In this document: piece after piece, positions 11,525 to 20,420 of the stretch
Layout of the letters: every line of letters begins with the position of its first letter
How positions within the stretch are numbered: position 1 is the first letter of the stretch
DNA from: Propionibacteriaceae bacterium
GTDB lineage: Bacteria > Actinomycetota > Actinomycetes > Propionibacteriales > Propionibacteriaceae
DNA: 33,595 bases
Assembly: GCA_025965155.1 (NCBI GenBank)
Contig: JAOPXN010000108.1
Location: 1-33,595 of the forward strand
Direction of reading: 5' to 3'
Made by a program: the position numbers and the translations under genes
The notes under the pieces: model-generated
What the model was told of the DNA's origin: nothing
The model's database searches: none
The model's input: only the letters and a program-made list of their open reading frames with translations

Positions 11525-13678
11525 ATGAGCACGACAGCCGTAGCGCAGCCCACCGACGCGGCCCGCCAGAGCCGCAGGACCGCAGTGACGCGTCAGACCC
11601 GACCCGGCGACATGAGCCACCGGCAGATCCTCGAAGCGATGACCGGTCTGCTCGTGGCCTTGTTCACCGCCACGTTGTCGTCCACCATCGTCGCCACCGC
11701 GCTTCCCACCATCATCGGCGACCTGCACGGAACGCAGCGGCAGTACACCTGGGTGATTACCGCGTCGCTGCTGGCCACCACGGTGACGACCCCGATCTGG
11801 GGCAAGCTGTCGGACCTGTTCAGCAAGAAGCTGCTGGTCCAGATCGCCATCGTGGTCTTCGTGATCGGGTCAGTGGGCGCGGGTTTCGCCCACACTGTCC
11901 CGTTCCTGATCGCCTGCCGCGTCGTCCAGGGCCTCGGCCTGGGAGGCCTGACCGCCCTGGTGCAGTCGATCATGGGCTCGATCATCGCGCCGCGGGAGCG
12001 CGGCCGGTACTCCGGCTACCTGGGTGCGGTGGTGGCGGTCAGCACTGTGTCCGGGCCATTGCTCGGCGGTCTCATTGTGGACAGCCCGCTGGGCTGGCGG
12101 TGGTGCTTCTTCGTCTGTATCCCGCTTGCGCTCGTCTCGCTGTTCGTCGTGCAGTCGACGCTGAAGATCGCAACCGTGCGGCGTACCCCCAAGATCGACT
12201 ACCTCGGTGCCGTGCTGATCTCCGGCGTCGCCAGCCTGCCGCTGCTCTGGATCACCTTCGCCGGCCACGACTTCGCATGGATCTCCTGGCAGACCGCTGC
12301 TTACCTCGGCTCCGCCGCCTTGCTGCTCATCCTGGCCGTGGTGGTCGAACTCAAGGTTCCCGAGCCGCTGGTGCCGCTGCGGTTGCTGAGCAACCGCACC
12401 TCCGTGCTGGTGATCGTCGCCAGCGTTGCCGTCGGGGTGTCCCTGTTCGCTGGCACCACCTTCCTCGGGCAGTACTTCCAGCTAGCCCGGGGCTACAGTC
12501 CGACGCACGCCGGCCTGTTGACCATTCCGCTGATGGCGGCTCTGCTGGTCTCCTCCACCGGCACCGGCCAGATCATCAGCCGCACTGGACGATGGAAGAG
12601 GTTCCTGGTCGCTGGCGCGGTGTTCCTGGTGATCGGCCTGGTTGGCCTGGGCAGCATCGACCACGGCACGCCGATCTGGCAGATCGGCATCTCGATGGCT
12701 CTGCTCGGGCTCGGTCTCGGCGCGATGTCGCAGAACCTGGTGCTTGCTGTGCAGAACACGGTCGACATGCGGGACATCGGCGCAGTCTCGGCTACCGTCG
12801 CCTTCTTCCGTACGCTCGGCGGCGCGGTCGGGGTCTCGGTGCTGGGCGCCGTTCTCGCCACCCAGGTGCAGAGCTCCATCGCAGCCGGCCTGAGCAGGCT
12901 CGGCGGGTTCGCCGGCAGCGGCGGCGGCACCACCTCCACCTTGGATTTGAAGGCCCTCCCGGCCCCGGTGCTCGACATCGTCCGGGCCGCGTATGGCGAC
13001 GCGACAGGTCACATCTTCCTGATCGGCGCGTGCTGCGCCGCCGTGGCCCTGGTCGCCGTGCTGTTCGTACGGGAGGTGCCGCTCCGGACCACAGTCGGCC
13101 TCACTCCGGCCGCCGAAGGCTCCACCGCTGCCGAGTCAGCCGCCGAAGTGACGTCGATCCCGCAGCACGCCGCGGACGTCTCGACGGGGTCGGACCGGCC
13201 GACGGACTTCGACCCGGAGTCGCTGGACGACCCGAGCCAGCGGCTGGCAGTCGCTGCGCTGGACGTGCTGGCAGCCGCCCAGGACCAGGCCCGGCAGCAC
13301 CTGGCCGCCTCCGAGAACAGTCATCTCGAGGTCGCAGACCTGCTCGACGGCGTCGGCGCGGAGGTCGACCGGGCGGCCGCCGCCTTCCATGCCAGGCTTG
13401 ATGCGATCAAGGCGCGCCTGGTGGCCCAGGACAGCGGTGCGTCGCTGGGCCGTGACGGGGTGGGTGGCGACAGCCTCCGCTCGTACGAGTACGGGCTGCT
13501 GCTGAACAGCCAGCGGACCGCGGACAAGGTGACGCGGCTGGCCAAGACGGAGGCGGAGCGCGTACTGACCAACGCCGACGAGCAGCTGGCCGAGCTGGAG
13601 CGGCGGATCAGCGCGCTCCGCAAAGTGGAGCAGGACCTGCAGGACCGGGTCTCGGAGCGGCTCCGTACCCAGCGCTGA
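11525..13678 (+). CDS. DHA2-type MFS multidrug exporter with Wag31/DivIVA-like coiled-coil tail
   Basis: This is a drug:H+ antiporter of the EmrB/QacA (DHA2, 14-helix) class in the cytoplasmic membrane. Residues about 35-515 are the transport domain: FTATLSSTIVATALPTI in helix 1, motif A as GKLSDLFSKK, and motif C as GPLLGGLIVDSPLGWRWCFF. The family usually ends soon after helix 14, near 500 residues. This protein continues to 717 with a soluble, charged, helical tail. Its last 65 residues (about 653-717, YGLLLNSQRTADKVTRLAKT onwards) resemble the C-terminal coiled coil of Wag31/DivIVA polar-growth proteins. The ATG at 11525 follows a modest AAAGG. The MarR gene upstream is its likely regulator. 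The stop lies five bases from that of convergent nusB. The substrate is unknown. Confidence 0.93.
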   Translation: MSTTAVAQPTDAARQSRRTAVTRQTRPGDMSHRQILEAMTGLLVALFTATLSSTIVATALPTIIGDLHGTQRQYTWVITASLLATTVTTPIWGKLSDLFSKKLLVQIAIVVFVIGSVGAGFAHTVPFLIACRVVQGLGLGGLTALVQSIMGSIIAPRERGRYSGYLGAVVAVSTVSGPLLGGLIVDSPLGWRWCFFVCIPLALVSLFVVQSTLKIATVRRTPKIDYLGAVLISGVASLPLLWITFAGHDFAWISWQTAAYLGSAALLLILAVVVELKVPEPLVPLRLLSNRTSVLVIVASVAVGVSLFAGTTFLGQYFQLARGYSPTHAGLLTIPLMAALLVSSTGTGQIISRTGRWKRFLVAGAVFLVIGLVGLGSIDHGTPIWQIGISMALLGLGLGAMSQNLVLAVQNTVDMRDIGAVSATVAFFRTLGGAVGVSVLGAVLATQVQSSIAAGLSRLGGFAGSGGGTTSTLDLKALPAPVLDIVRAAYGDATGHIFLIGACCAAVALVAVLFVREVPLRTTVGLTPAAEGSTAAESAAEVTSIPQHAADVSTGSDRPTDFDPESLDDPSQRLAVAALDVLAAAQDQARQHLAASENSHLEVADLLDGVGAEVDRAAAAFHARLDAIKARLVAQDSGASLGRDGVGGDSLRSYEYGLLLNSQRTADKVTRLAKTEAERVLTNADEQLAELERRISALRKVEQDLQDRVSERLRTQR

Positions 13679-13683
13679 GCGGG

Positions 13684-14085
13684 TCAGGCCACCTTGGTGG
13701 AGATGATCTTGCCGAGCAGGCCGTTGACGTAGGCCGGGGAGTCGTCGGTGGACAGGTCGGAGACCAAAGCGATGGCCTCGGACACGGCCACCGCGTCCGG
13801 TACGTCGAGGTGGTCGATCTCGAACACCGCGATCCGGACCGCGTTACGGTCGACCCGCGGCATCCGCTGCAGGCTCCACCCCTGCGCCGCCGCCATCGCG
13901 ATCCGCTGGTCGATGGCGTCGGCGTGCGCATGCACACCCTCCACCAGGACCTTGGTGTAGTCGCGGACCGGCGGGGCTGCGTCCAGCGTCCTGTCCTCCA
14001 GCGTCACCAGCGGGTCATTGCCCCTGAGCTCTGCCTCGAACAAGATGTCGAGCGCCCGCTTCCGGGCCTTGCTACGTGCAGACAC
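13684..14085 (-). CDS. nusB: Transcription antitermination factor NusB
   Basis: NusB pairs with NusE (ribosomal protein S10) at boxA RNA to prevent early termination in rRNA operons. The 133-residue helical protein starts with the basic ARSKARKRALDILFEAE and ends with the family signature DAVAVSEAIALVSDLSTDDS then AYVNGLLGKI. The GTG at 14085 was chosen because it starts right at that conserved N-terminus, 8 bases after the efp stop; the longer open frame upstream is an efp shadow. efp-nusB adjacency is conserved in actinobacteria. The stop is only five bases from the MFS stop on the other strand. Confidence 0.95.
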   Translation of the reverse strand: MSARSKARKRALDILFEAELRGNDPLVTLEDRTLDAAPPVRDYTKVLVEGVHAHADAIDQRIAMAAAQGWSLQRMPRVDRNAVRIAVFEIDHLDVPDAVAVSEAIALVSDLSTDDSPAYVNGLLGKIISTKVA

Positions 14086-14093
14086 GGATCGGC

Positions 14094-14657
14094 TCAGCTC
14101 CCGACGCGGCCCAGGTAGTCGCCCGTACGGGTGTCGACCTTGACCTTCTCGCCGTTGACAATGAACAGCGGCACCTGCACCTGCAGACCGGTCTCCAGGG
14201 TGGCGGGCTTGGTTCCACCGGTGCTCCGGTCGCCCTGCAGGCCGGGCTCGGTGTAGGTGATCACAAGCTCCACCGACGCAGGCAGGTCGATGTAGAGCGG
14301 GTTGCCCTCGTGGATGGCGACGGTGGCGATCTGCTCCTCGAGCAGATAGTTCTTGGCATCCCCCACCGTCGCGTCGCTGATGGTCAGCTGGTCGTAGGTG
14401 CCGGTGTCCATGAACACGAACCCACTGCCGTCGTGGTAGAGGTACTGCATATCGCGCCGGTCGACGTTCGCGGTGTCGACCTTGCTGTCGGAGTTGAAGG
14501 TCTTGTCGACCACCTTCCCGGAGAGCACGTTCTTCAGCTTGGTCCGGACCACCGCGTTGCCCTTGCCGGGCTTGTGGTGCTGGAACCAGACCACGGACCA
14601 CAGCTGGCCGTCCAGGTCGAGGACCATTCCGTTCTTCAGATCGTTAGTCGATGCCAC
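14094..14657 (-). CDS. efp: Translation elongation factor P
   Basis: EF-P enters the ribosomal E site and rescues stalls at polyproline. The 187-residue protein has the usual three beta-barrel domains, and the N-terminus [19 protein letters not shown] aligns with mycobacterial EF-P without gaps. The tip loop that reaches the peptidyl-transferase centre reads [10 protein letters not shown]: Lys32 is present, but position 34 is Asn where actinobacterial EF-Ps known to work unmodified have Pro (PGKGP). The GTG at 14657 has AAGAAGGG ten bases upstream and gives the standard length; an in-frame TTG seven codons earlier is less likely. nusB follows at once. No EF-P modification gene is in the window. 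Confidence 0.97.
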   Translation of the reverse strand: MASTNDLKNGMVLDLDGQLWSVVWFQHHKPGKGNAVVRTKLKNVLSGKVVDKTFNSDSKVDTANVDRRDMQYLYHDGSGFVFMDTGTYDQLTISDATVGDAKNYLLEEQIATVAIHEGNPLYIDLPASVELVITYTEPGLQGDRSTGGTKPATLETGLQVQVPLFIVNGEKVKVDTRTGDYLGRVGS

Positions 14658-14711
14658 GCGGGGAGAACCCTTCTTCAAGTTTCAAAAGCTGCCGAGATAG
14701 AGCAGCGACCC

Positions 14712-14741
14712 AGTTTAGCCGCAAACCCAGCAGCGTCCGAA
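14712..14741 (-). promoter_or_regulatory. efp: Candidate efp-nusB promoter
   Basis: Read on the minus strand, TTCGGA (14736-14741) and TAAACT (14712-14717) are spaced by 18 bases. A start site near 14705 would give a leader of about 48 bases before the efp GTG. The -10 fits the actinobacterial TANNNT pattern; the -35 is modest. Confidence 0.4.
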
Positions 14742-14793
14742 CTCGGCGACGGGTGGGTGAGCCTGTTGGACCCGCGGGCCGGCCAGGCCCCGG

Positions 14794-15402
14794 TCAGACG
14801 ACTGTGAAGTCGACGGCAAGGGAGCGCCGCCCGGTGAGCGCGGTGATCAGCTCCTCCCCCCGGCCTCGACTAACGGCGATCCTGGCCGCGATCGCTGCCA
14901 CCTCAGCCAGTACCGCGTCGCCGAAGGCGGGCGGCTCGAGGTCGACCGCGGCCGCAATGTCGAAGCTGTGCACCACCAGCTCGAAGGTCCGGGTCGGCAG
15001 GTAGGCCGACAGCCGCATGCCGCCGGCAATCGTCTCGATCACGGGGTCGCCGGCATTGACCACGCGGGCCAGCACTCGCTCGGCCAGGGTGAGCACCGTC
15101 GCAGCCGGGTCCTCCCCCAGCGCCGCCCCAGCCTGCCTGCCCCGCTCCACTATGGCCGGGTCGGCGCCGGTACCGGGAGCCAGCGCGGCCACGAAGTAGG
15201 ACTCCGGCGTGGCCAGGTCGACCTGTGCAGCGGGGCGGTCGAGATAGGTGTCGACCGTGATCAGGGAACGGCTGGCGTGACCGACCAGAGCGCGGAGGTC
15301 CCATACGCCCAGGCCGGGTTGGTCCCAGCGGTCCGTCGGCAGCCGCTCGACCAGATCGAGGAATCCGGCTGCTGCCAGCGCGAAAGTGTGCTGAGAGTCC
15401 AT
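14794..15402 (-). CDS. Maleylpyruvate isomerase-like (MDMPI/DinB fold) protein
   Basis: The 202-residue protein looks like the mycothiol-dependent maleylpyruvate isomerase N-terminal family, a DinB-like four-helix bundle that binds a divalent metal through His residues. WDLRALVGHASRSL near residue 34 supplies one candidate ligand (His42), and TFELVVHSFDIAAAV near residue 140 supplies another. Many actinobacterial members are uncharacterised and may act in mycothiol-linked detoxification, so the substrate cannot be named. It stands alone between efp and aroKB, with 136 bases before efp and 119 after aroKB. The ATG at 15402 has no clear ribosome binding site. Confidence 0.8.
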   Translation of the reverse strand: MDSQHTFALAAAGFLDLVERLPTDRWDQPGLGVWDLRALVGHASRSLITVDTYLDRPAAQVDLATPESYFVAALAPGTGADPAIVERGRQAGAALGEDPAATVLTLAERVLARVVNAGDPVIETIAGGMRLSAYLPTRTFELVVHSFDIAAAVDLEPPAFGDAVLAEVAAIAARIAVSRGRGEELITALTGRRSLAVDFTVV

Positions 15403-15439
15403 GACCGGAACTTTACGACGCTCGACGCTGCGGCTGCCC

Positions 15440-15529
15440 GTCCAGAAATGTGACGCTCGTCAACCGACGCGCTCGGGTTCTGGGCGTGGACCGCCCGTCA
15501 GCCCGACGACGAAAGTCACATTTATGGAC
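15440..15529. repeat. 22-bp inverted repeat pair spanning the end of aroKB
   Basis: Bases 15440-15461 and 15508-15529 form inverted 22-bp arms with about 3 mismatches, each containing AAATGTGAC or its complement. Between them lies a small GGGCG/CGCCC hairpin. The right arm covers the aroKB stop codon and last residues. It could be a terminator-type hairpin (90 bases overall) or a small inserted element; no transposase is seen. Confidence 0.75.
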
Positions 15530-17186
15530 TGGGTCGAGCGGCAATGCTGTCGTACGCCGCAGCGATCAGCTCCCGTGACGGCCCTTCCAGGATGGAGGCG
15601 CGGGCGATGTCGTCCAGCACGACGAACCGCAGCGTCGAACCGCGGGTCTTCTTGTCCAGCGCCATCGTGGCCAGCAGCTCGTCCAGCACACCGGCTCGGT
15701 AGCGCACCGGCAGTCCGACCAGCTGCAGCAGCTGAGCGTGTCGCGCGGCCACCTTGGGATCGAGCCGGCCAGCCAGCCTGGACAGCTCGGCCGCGAAGAC
15801 CATGCCTACGCTGACCGCCTCACCGTGACGCCAGCGGTAGTGCTCCCGTCGTTCGATCGCGTGGCCAAGGGTGTGGCCGTAGTTCAACAGCTCCCGGCCT
15901 ACCTGGCTGCCGGTCGAGGTGGACTCCCGCAGGTCGCCCGACACCACCGTCGCCTTCACCTGGATCGAGCGTTCGATCACCTCACGCAGCACCGGCGAGC
16001 CCGCCGTACGGACTCCGTCGGGGTCGGCCTGCACCAGCCGCAGGATCTCGGGGTCGGCGATGAAGCCGCACTTGATCACCTCGGCCAGCCCGCCGACCAG
16101 GTCAGCGACGGGAAGCGTCTGGAGCACGTCGAGATCGCAGAGCACGCCAGCCGGCTCGTAGAAGCAGCCGACCAGGTTCTTGCCCTCCGGCGTGTTGATG
16201 CCCGTCTTGCCACCGACCGCTGCATCCACCATGCCGAGCACGCTGGTCGGTACGGTGACCAGCCGCACGCCGCGCAGCCAGGTGGCGGCGACGAACCCGG
16301 CCAGGTCGGTGGTGGCCCCGCCACCGAGCCCGATCACTGCGTCGGAGCGGGTGAAGCCGGCGCTGCCGAGCACTGACCAGCAGTTCGCGGCCACCGCGGC
16401 GGTCTTGGCGCCTTCGGCGTCGGGTACGTCGATGCGGACCGGCTCCAGCCCGGCCGCGGCCAGGGTGCTGACCACCCGCTCGGCCAGACCGACCAGCGTC
16501 GGGGGATGGATCACCGCGACCCGGCGGGCCTGGTCGCCGCACAACCCGGGTAGCCGGTCCAGCAGCCCGTGCCCCACCAGCACCTGGTACGGCCGCTCCG
16601 CGGTGACCTCGATGGTGGTGACCGCATCGGTGGCGACGTTCTGGCCGAGCTCGGTGACGCTCGCGACGATCGAGTCCACGACGGCGTCGACATCGTGCGC
16701 GTCGGTGTCGACGGTGATGCTGGCCACCCCGGCGTACAGCGGGGTGCGGGCGGCCAGCAGCTTGATCAGCTGCCCCCGTACGTTGCCCAGCAGCAGCGGC
16801 CGCGCCTCGTTCAGCCCGACGCGCCGAGCCGCCTGGCCGACCGACACCTGCAGCCAGACGACCCGATGGCCTCGCAGCGCGTCGCGGATCTCGGCCGAGG
16901 TGACAGCACCGCCACCCAGCGACAAGACGCCGGGCTGGCGCAGCAGCTCAACCGTGGTGGCGACCTCGAGGGCCCGGAAGGCCGGCTCCCCCTGGTCGGC
17001 GAAGATCTCCGCGACCGGCTGGCCGGTTCGGTGCTCGATCACCGAGTCGACGTCGGCAAACGGCAGCCCCAACCGCTCGGCCACTAGCGAACCCACCGTC
17101 GACTTGCCCGAGCCCGGGGCGCCGACGAATACGAGGTGGGCGCCCCGACCCGGACTGAAGTACTCGGTGTGCTGGGCGGGGTTCAC
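15522..17186 (-). CDS. aroKB: Fused shikimate kinase / 3-dehydroquinate synthase
   Basis: One 554-residue chain joins two steps of chorismate synthesis. Residues about 15-180 are shikimate kinase: Walker [10 protein letters not shown] at 22-30, the substrate-binding Asp in [13 protein letters not shown], and GGGAVTS. Residues about 190-554 are 3-dehydroquinate synthase (AroB), which makes dehydroquinate from DAHP with NAD and Zn: [39 protein letters not shown], and metal-site HTLGHAIE. The catalysed steps are not consecutive (AroB is step 2, AroK step 5), so the fusion probably serves co-expression or complex formation. The GTG start overlaps the aroC stop by four bases. The stop lies inside a 22-bp inverted repeat. 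Confidence 0.96.
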   Translation of the reverse strand: MNPAQHTEYFSPGRGAHLVFVGAPGSGKSTVGSLVAERLGLPFADVDSVIEHRTGQPVAEIFADQGEPAFRALEVATTVELLRQPGVLSLGGGAVTSAEIRDALRGHRVVWLQVSVGQAARRVGLNEARPLLLGNVRGQLIKLLAARTPLYAGVASITVDTDAHDVDAVVDSIVASVTELGQNVATDAVTTIEVTAERPYQVLVGHGLLDRLPGLCGDQARRVAVIHPPTLVGLAERVVSTLAAAGLEPVRIDVPDAEGAKTAAVAANCWSVLGSAGFTRSDAVIGLGGGATTDLAGFVAATWLRGVRLVTVPTSVLGMVDAAVGGKTGINTPEGKNLVGCFYEPAGVLCDLDVLQTLPVADLVGGLAEVIKCGFIADPEILRLVQADPDGVRTAGSPVLREVIERSIQVKATVVSGDLRESTSTGSQVGRELLNYGHTLGHAIERREHYRWRHGEAVSVGMVFAAELSRLAGRLDPKVAARHAQLLQLVGLPVRYRAGVLDELLATMALDKKTRGSTLRFVVLDDIARASILEGPSRELIAAAYDSIAARPSP

Positions 17187-18382
17187 TGCGGGTGGACCTG
17201 GAGACCGCGGTCGGCCACCTGCTTCAGGTAGCTCTCCATGTTGCGCTTGGCCTCGCCGACAGAGTCGCCGCCGAACTTCTCCAGGCAGGCGTTGGCGATC
17301 ACGAGTGCGACCATGGCCTCGGCGACCACCCCGGCCGCCGGAACCGCGCAGACGTCGGAGCGCTGGTGGTGGGCGACGGCGGCCTCGCCGGTGGCGGTGT
17401 CGACGGTACGGAGCGCCCGCGGGACCGTGGCGATCGGCTTCATCGCGGCCCGTACCCGCAGCACCTCACCGGTGCTCATCCCGCCCTCGGTGCCGCCGGA
17501 GCGGTGCGAGGCGCGGGAGATGCCGGCGGCGCCGGGAAGGATCTCGTCGTGCGCGGCGCTGCCGCGGGACCGGGCCAGCTCGAAGCCGTCACCCACCTCG
17601 ACGCCCTTGATGGCCTGGATCCCCATCAGCGCGCCCGCCAGCTGGGAGTCCAGCCGTCGGTCACCGTGGACGTGCGAGCCAAGGCCGGGGGGCAGCCCCC
17701 AGGCCAGCACCTCCACCACACCGCCCAGGGTGTCGCCGTCCTTCTGCGCCGCCTCGATCTCGGCGATCATCGCGGCGGCGGCGGCGTCGTCGAAGCACCG
17801 GACCGGGTTCTCGTCGATCGCCGGAAGGTCCTCGATCCGCGGCAGTGAGCCGTATGGGGACCGCGCCCGCCCGAGCTCGACGACGTGGCTCAGCACCGTG
17901 ATGCCGAACGCCTGGTACAAGAAGTTGCTGGCGACCCGGCCGAGAGCCACCCGTGCGGCGGTCTCCCGGGCGCTGGCGCGTTCCAGAATGGGCCGGGCCT
18001 CGTCGAAGTCGTACTTCTGCATCCCGGCCAGGTCTGCGTGACCCGGTCGCGGCCGGGTCAGGGCGGCGTTACGGGCCTGACCCGCCAGCACCTCGGGGTC
18101 CACCGGGTCCGCCGACATGACGGTCTCCCACTTCGGCCACTCGGTGTTGCCGATCTGGATTGCGATCGGGCCACCCTGGCTCTGTCCGTGCCGGATCCCG
18201 CCGAGGATGGTGACCTGGTCGGCCTCGAACTTCATCCGGGCGCCCCGGCCGAACCCGAGCCGGCGTCGGGCGAGCGCGTCGGCGATATCGGCGCTGGTCA
18301 CCTCGACATGGGCCGGCAGGCCCTCCATGGTGGCGACCAGGGCAGGTCCGTGCGATTCACCGGCGGTGAGCCATCTGAGCAT
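17183..18382 (-). CDS. aroC: Chorismate synthase
   Basis: AroC converts EPSP to chorismate, using reduced FMN. The 399-residue protein begins [21 protein letters not shown] cut short here to its conserved core AGESHGP. It also has [32 protein letters not shown] and [14 protein letters not shown], all signatures of the family. It starts 13 bases after aroE and overlaps aroKB by four bases (GTGA). The ribosome binding site is weak, so translation may be coupled to the genes upstream. Confidence 0.98.
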   Translation of the reverse strand: MLRWLTAGESHGPALVATMEGLPAHVEVTSADIADALARRRLGFGRGARMKFEADQVTILGGIRHGQSQGGPIAIQIGNTEWPKWETVMSADPVDPEVLAGQARNAALTRPRPGHADLAGMQKYDFDEARPILERASARETAARVALGRVASNFLYQAFGITVLSHVVELGRARSPYGSLPRIEDLPAIDENPVRCFDDAAAAAMIAEIEAAQKDGDTLGGVVEVLAWGLPPGLGSHVHGDRRLDSQLAGALMGIQAIKGVEVGDGFELARSRGSAAHDEILPGAAGISRASHRSGGTEGGMSTGEVLRVRAAMKPIATVPRALRTVDTATGEAAVAHHQRSDVCAVPAAGVVAEAMVALVIANACLEKFGGDSVGEAKRNMESYLKQVADRGLQVHPQ

Positions 18383-18395
18383 GAGGCTCAGTCTT

Positions 18396-19235
18396 TCACG
18401 CGTCGCCGACCCGGCTCAGCGCAGTTCGACCAGCAGACATCAGTACCGCCGGCGACACCCGCTGCCCGGTCATCAGCTCCACCTGCAGCACCGCCTGACC
18501 CACCAACAAGTCGAGCCCGTTCAGCACCGTACGACCGGCAGCCTGGGCCGACTGCGCCAACGGTGTGGGCCACGGGTCGTAGATGGCGTCGAAGACCACC
18601 GCGGCGCTGGCTGCGATCTCCTCGGCCCGGTCGTCCGCCGCGCCGGCTGTCACTGTGGAGATCACGAGGTCGACAGCGGGCAGCGGGTCCCGCCACTCAG
18701 CCACCCCGAGCCGCACTCCGAGCGCGTCGGCCAGCGGCCGGAGCCGCTCGGCCTTGGCGGGGCTGCGGGCCACGACGTGAACCTGGGAGGCGCCGAGTCG
18801 GGCCGCGGACACCAGCGACGAGCGAGCCGTTGCGCCGGCACCGAGGATGGTCACCCGGTCCAGCCGATCCGCGCCGGCACCGACCACGGCCGACACCAGC
18901 CCGCCGACGTCGGTGTTGTACACCCGGTTCCCGTCGGGGTCGAACACCAAGGTGTTGGCGGCACCGACCAGCGCTGCCAGCTCGTCCACCTCGCCCAGCT
19001 CCAGCGCCACCACCTTGAGCGGCATGGTCAGGCTCAGCCCCCGCCAGGACGGGTCCAGACCGGCGACGAAGCCGGCCAGCTCGGTGTCGGTGACCTCGTA
19101 CCGGTCGTAGCTCCAGTCGTCCAGGCCCAGCTCGGCGTACGCGGCCCGGTGCAGGACCGGCGAAAGTGAGTGCTCGATCGGCGACCCGAGCACCGCGCAG
19201 CGACGCGCAGGGCCGGGGCCTGCTGCTGCGCTCAC
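18396..19235 (-). CDS. aroE: Shikimate dehydrogenase
   Basis: AroE reduces 3-dehydroshikimate to shikimate with NADPH. The 279-residue protein has the substrate-binding [20 protein letters not shown] at the start, catalytic Lys in [11 protein letters not shown], the NTDVGGL motif, and the nucleotide-binding loop GAGATARSS. The GTG at 19235 overlaps the mltG stop as GTGA and begins ten residues before the conserved core; the longer frame upstream is a shadow of mltG. Gene order mltG-aroE-aroC-aroK/B is typical for actinobacteria. Confidence 0.95.
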   Translation of the reverse strand: MSAAAGPGPARRCAVLGSPIEHSLSPVLHRAAYAELGLDDWSYDRYEVTDTELAGFVAGLDPSWRGLSLTMPLKVVALELGEVDELAALVGAANTLVFDPDGNRVYNTDVGGLVSAVVGAGADRLDRVTILGAGATARSSLVSAARLGASQVHVVARSPAKAERLRPLADALGVRLGVAEWRDPLPAVDLVISTVTAGAADDRAEEIAASAAVVFDAIYDPWPTPLAQSAQAAGRTVLNGLDLLVGQAVLQVELMTGQRVSPAVLMSAGRTALSRVGDA

Positions 19236-20350
19236 GTGCAGCGGCCCTTGTTCGCCTGACACCAGGCCTGCCACTGCGCCACGTTCTTCTCGTGGTCGGC
19301 GAAGGTCTCGGCGAACTTGGTCTCGCCGGTGTCGAAGTTCACCGTGACGAAGAACATCCACTTGCCAGTCTCGGGGTTGGCCGCTGCATCCAGCGCCGCC
19401 TTGCCCGGCGCGGAGATCGGCCCCGGCGGCAGCCCCTCGTGCTTGTAGGTGTTGTACGGCGAGTCGCTGGCACGGTCCTTCGGTGTCGTTGTCGTGGTCT
19501 TCAGGTTCCGCGCGTAGATCACGGTCGAGTCCAGCTCCAGCTTTTGACCCTTGTCCAGCCGGTTGTAGAGGACCCGGGCCACCTTGGCGCGGTAGTCGGG
19601 GTTGGCCACCTCGCGCTCGATGATGCTGGCCACGATCAGCACCTCGTACGGCGTGTAGCCGAGCTCCTTGGCCCGAGCCTCCAGGTCGATGTCGGCGGCC
19701 ACCCGGTTGTACTGGCCCACCATCTGCTTCAACACCGAGGTCGCGTTGGCGTCTGCGGTGAGCTCGTAGGTCTCGGGGAACAGGAAGCCTTCCGGCTTGT
19801 TCTTGGCGTAGCGCGGCAGCCCTAGCGACTTCGGGTTGTCCAGCGCCTTCTCGAAGCTGGACTTCTTGATCTTGGTTCCCTTGACCAGCTCATCCAGCTG
19901 GGCGCTCAGCCGCAGTCCCTCGCGGACGGTGAACTGGGCCCGGACCCGGGACTCGCCGGGGTTGATCAAGAGCTTGAGCGCGTCGATGGCGGGGATCTGG
20001 GTCCGGACCAGATAGCGGCCCGCCTGGATGGTGGTGGAGCGCTCCTCCTGGCCGACGGCCTTGTCCCACGCCTTGGTGGACTTGACCACGTCGGCCTGTA
20101 CGAGGATCTCGCCGATGTCGTCGACCGAGGCGCCGTCGGGGACGGTGATGGTGGTCTGCGCCTTGCCCGCGCCCACGTAGTCGGGCACCTCGCCGAAGGT
20201 GGCGAGGAACGAGCTGGCCCGGTCGTAGACGAAGTAGCCACCCCCGACCAGCACCGCCAAGGCCAAGATGACGGCCAGGCAGCCCTTGCCCTTGTGGGCG
20301 ATCTCGCGAGCGGGGCTCGGTTTGACCTCCGGGTCCAGCATCGATGTCAC
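19232..20350 (-). CDS. mltG: Endolytic murein transglycosylase MltG (YceG-like)
   Basis: MltG is anchored in the cytoplasmic membrane and cuts nascent glycan strands, probably setting glycan length. The 372-residue protein has a short cytoplasmic start, one membrane helix at about residues 24-42 (GCLAVILALAVLVGGGYFVY), a LysM-like region, and the YceG catalytic domain with the Glu of VASIIEREV. SDSPYNTYKHEGLPPGPISA (near residue 310) and the closing W-W segment are also typical. A GTG at 20350 was chosen because GAGGAG lies nine bases before it; an ATG three codons on and a GTG eight codons earlier are alternatives. ruvX lies 70 bases upstream. Confidence 0.95.
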   Translation of the reverse strand: MTSMLDPEVKPSPAREIAHKGKGCLAVILALAVLVGGGYFVYDRASSFLATFGEVPDYVGAGKAQTTITVPDGASVDDIGEILVQADVVKSTKAWDKAVGQEERSTTIQAGRYLVRTQIPAIDALKLLINPGESRVRAQFTVREGLRLSAQLDELVKGTKIKKSSFEKALDNPKSLGLPRYAKNKPEGFLFPETYELTADANATSVLKQMVGQYNRVAADIDLEARAKELGYTPYEVLIVASIIEREVANPDYRAKVARVLYNRLDKGQKLELDSTVIYARNLKTTTTTPKDRASDSPYNTYKHEGLPPGPISAPGKAALDAAANPETGKWMFFVTVNFDTGETKFAETFADHEKNVAQWQAWCQANKGRCT

Positions 20351-20420
20351 AGCGTCAGTCTCCTCGCGGTCCACGCAGCCGTGGCGAAGTTGGGGCGGTC
20401 GTCGTTGCTCGGGCGCAGGC

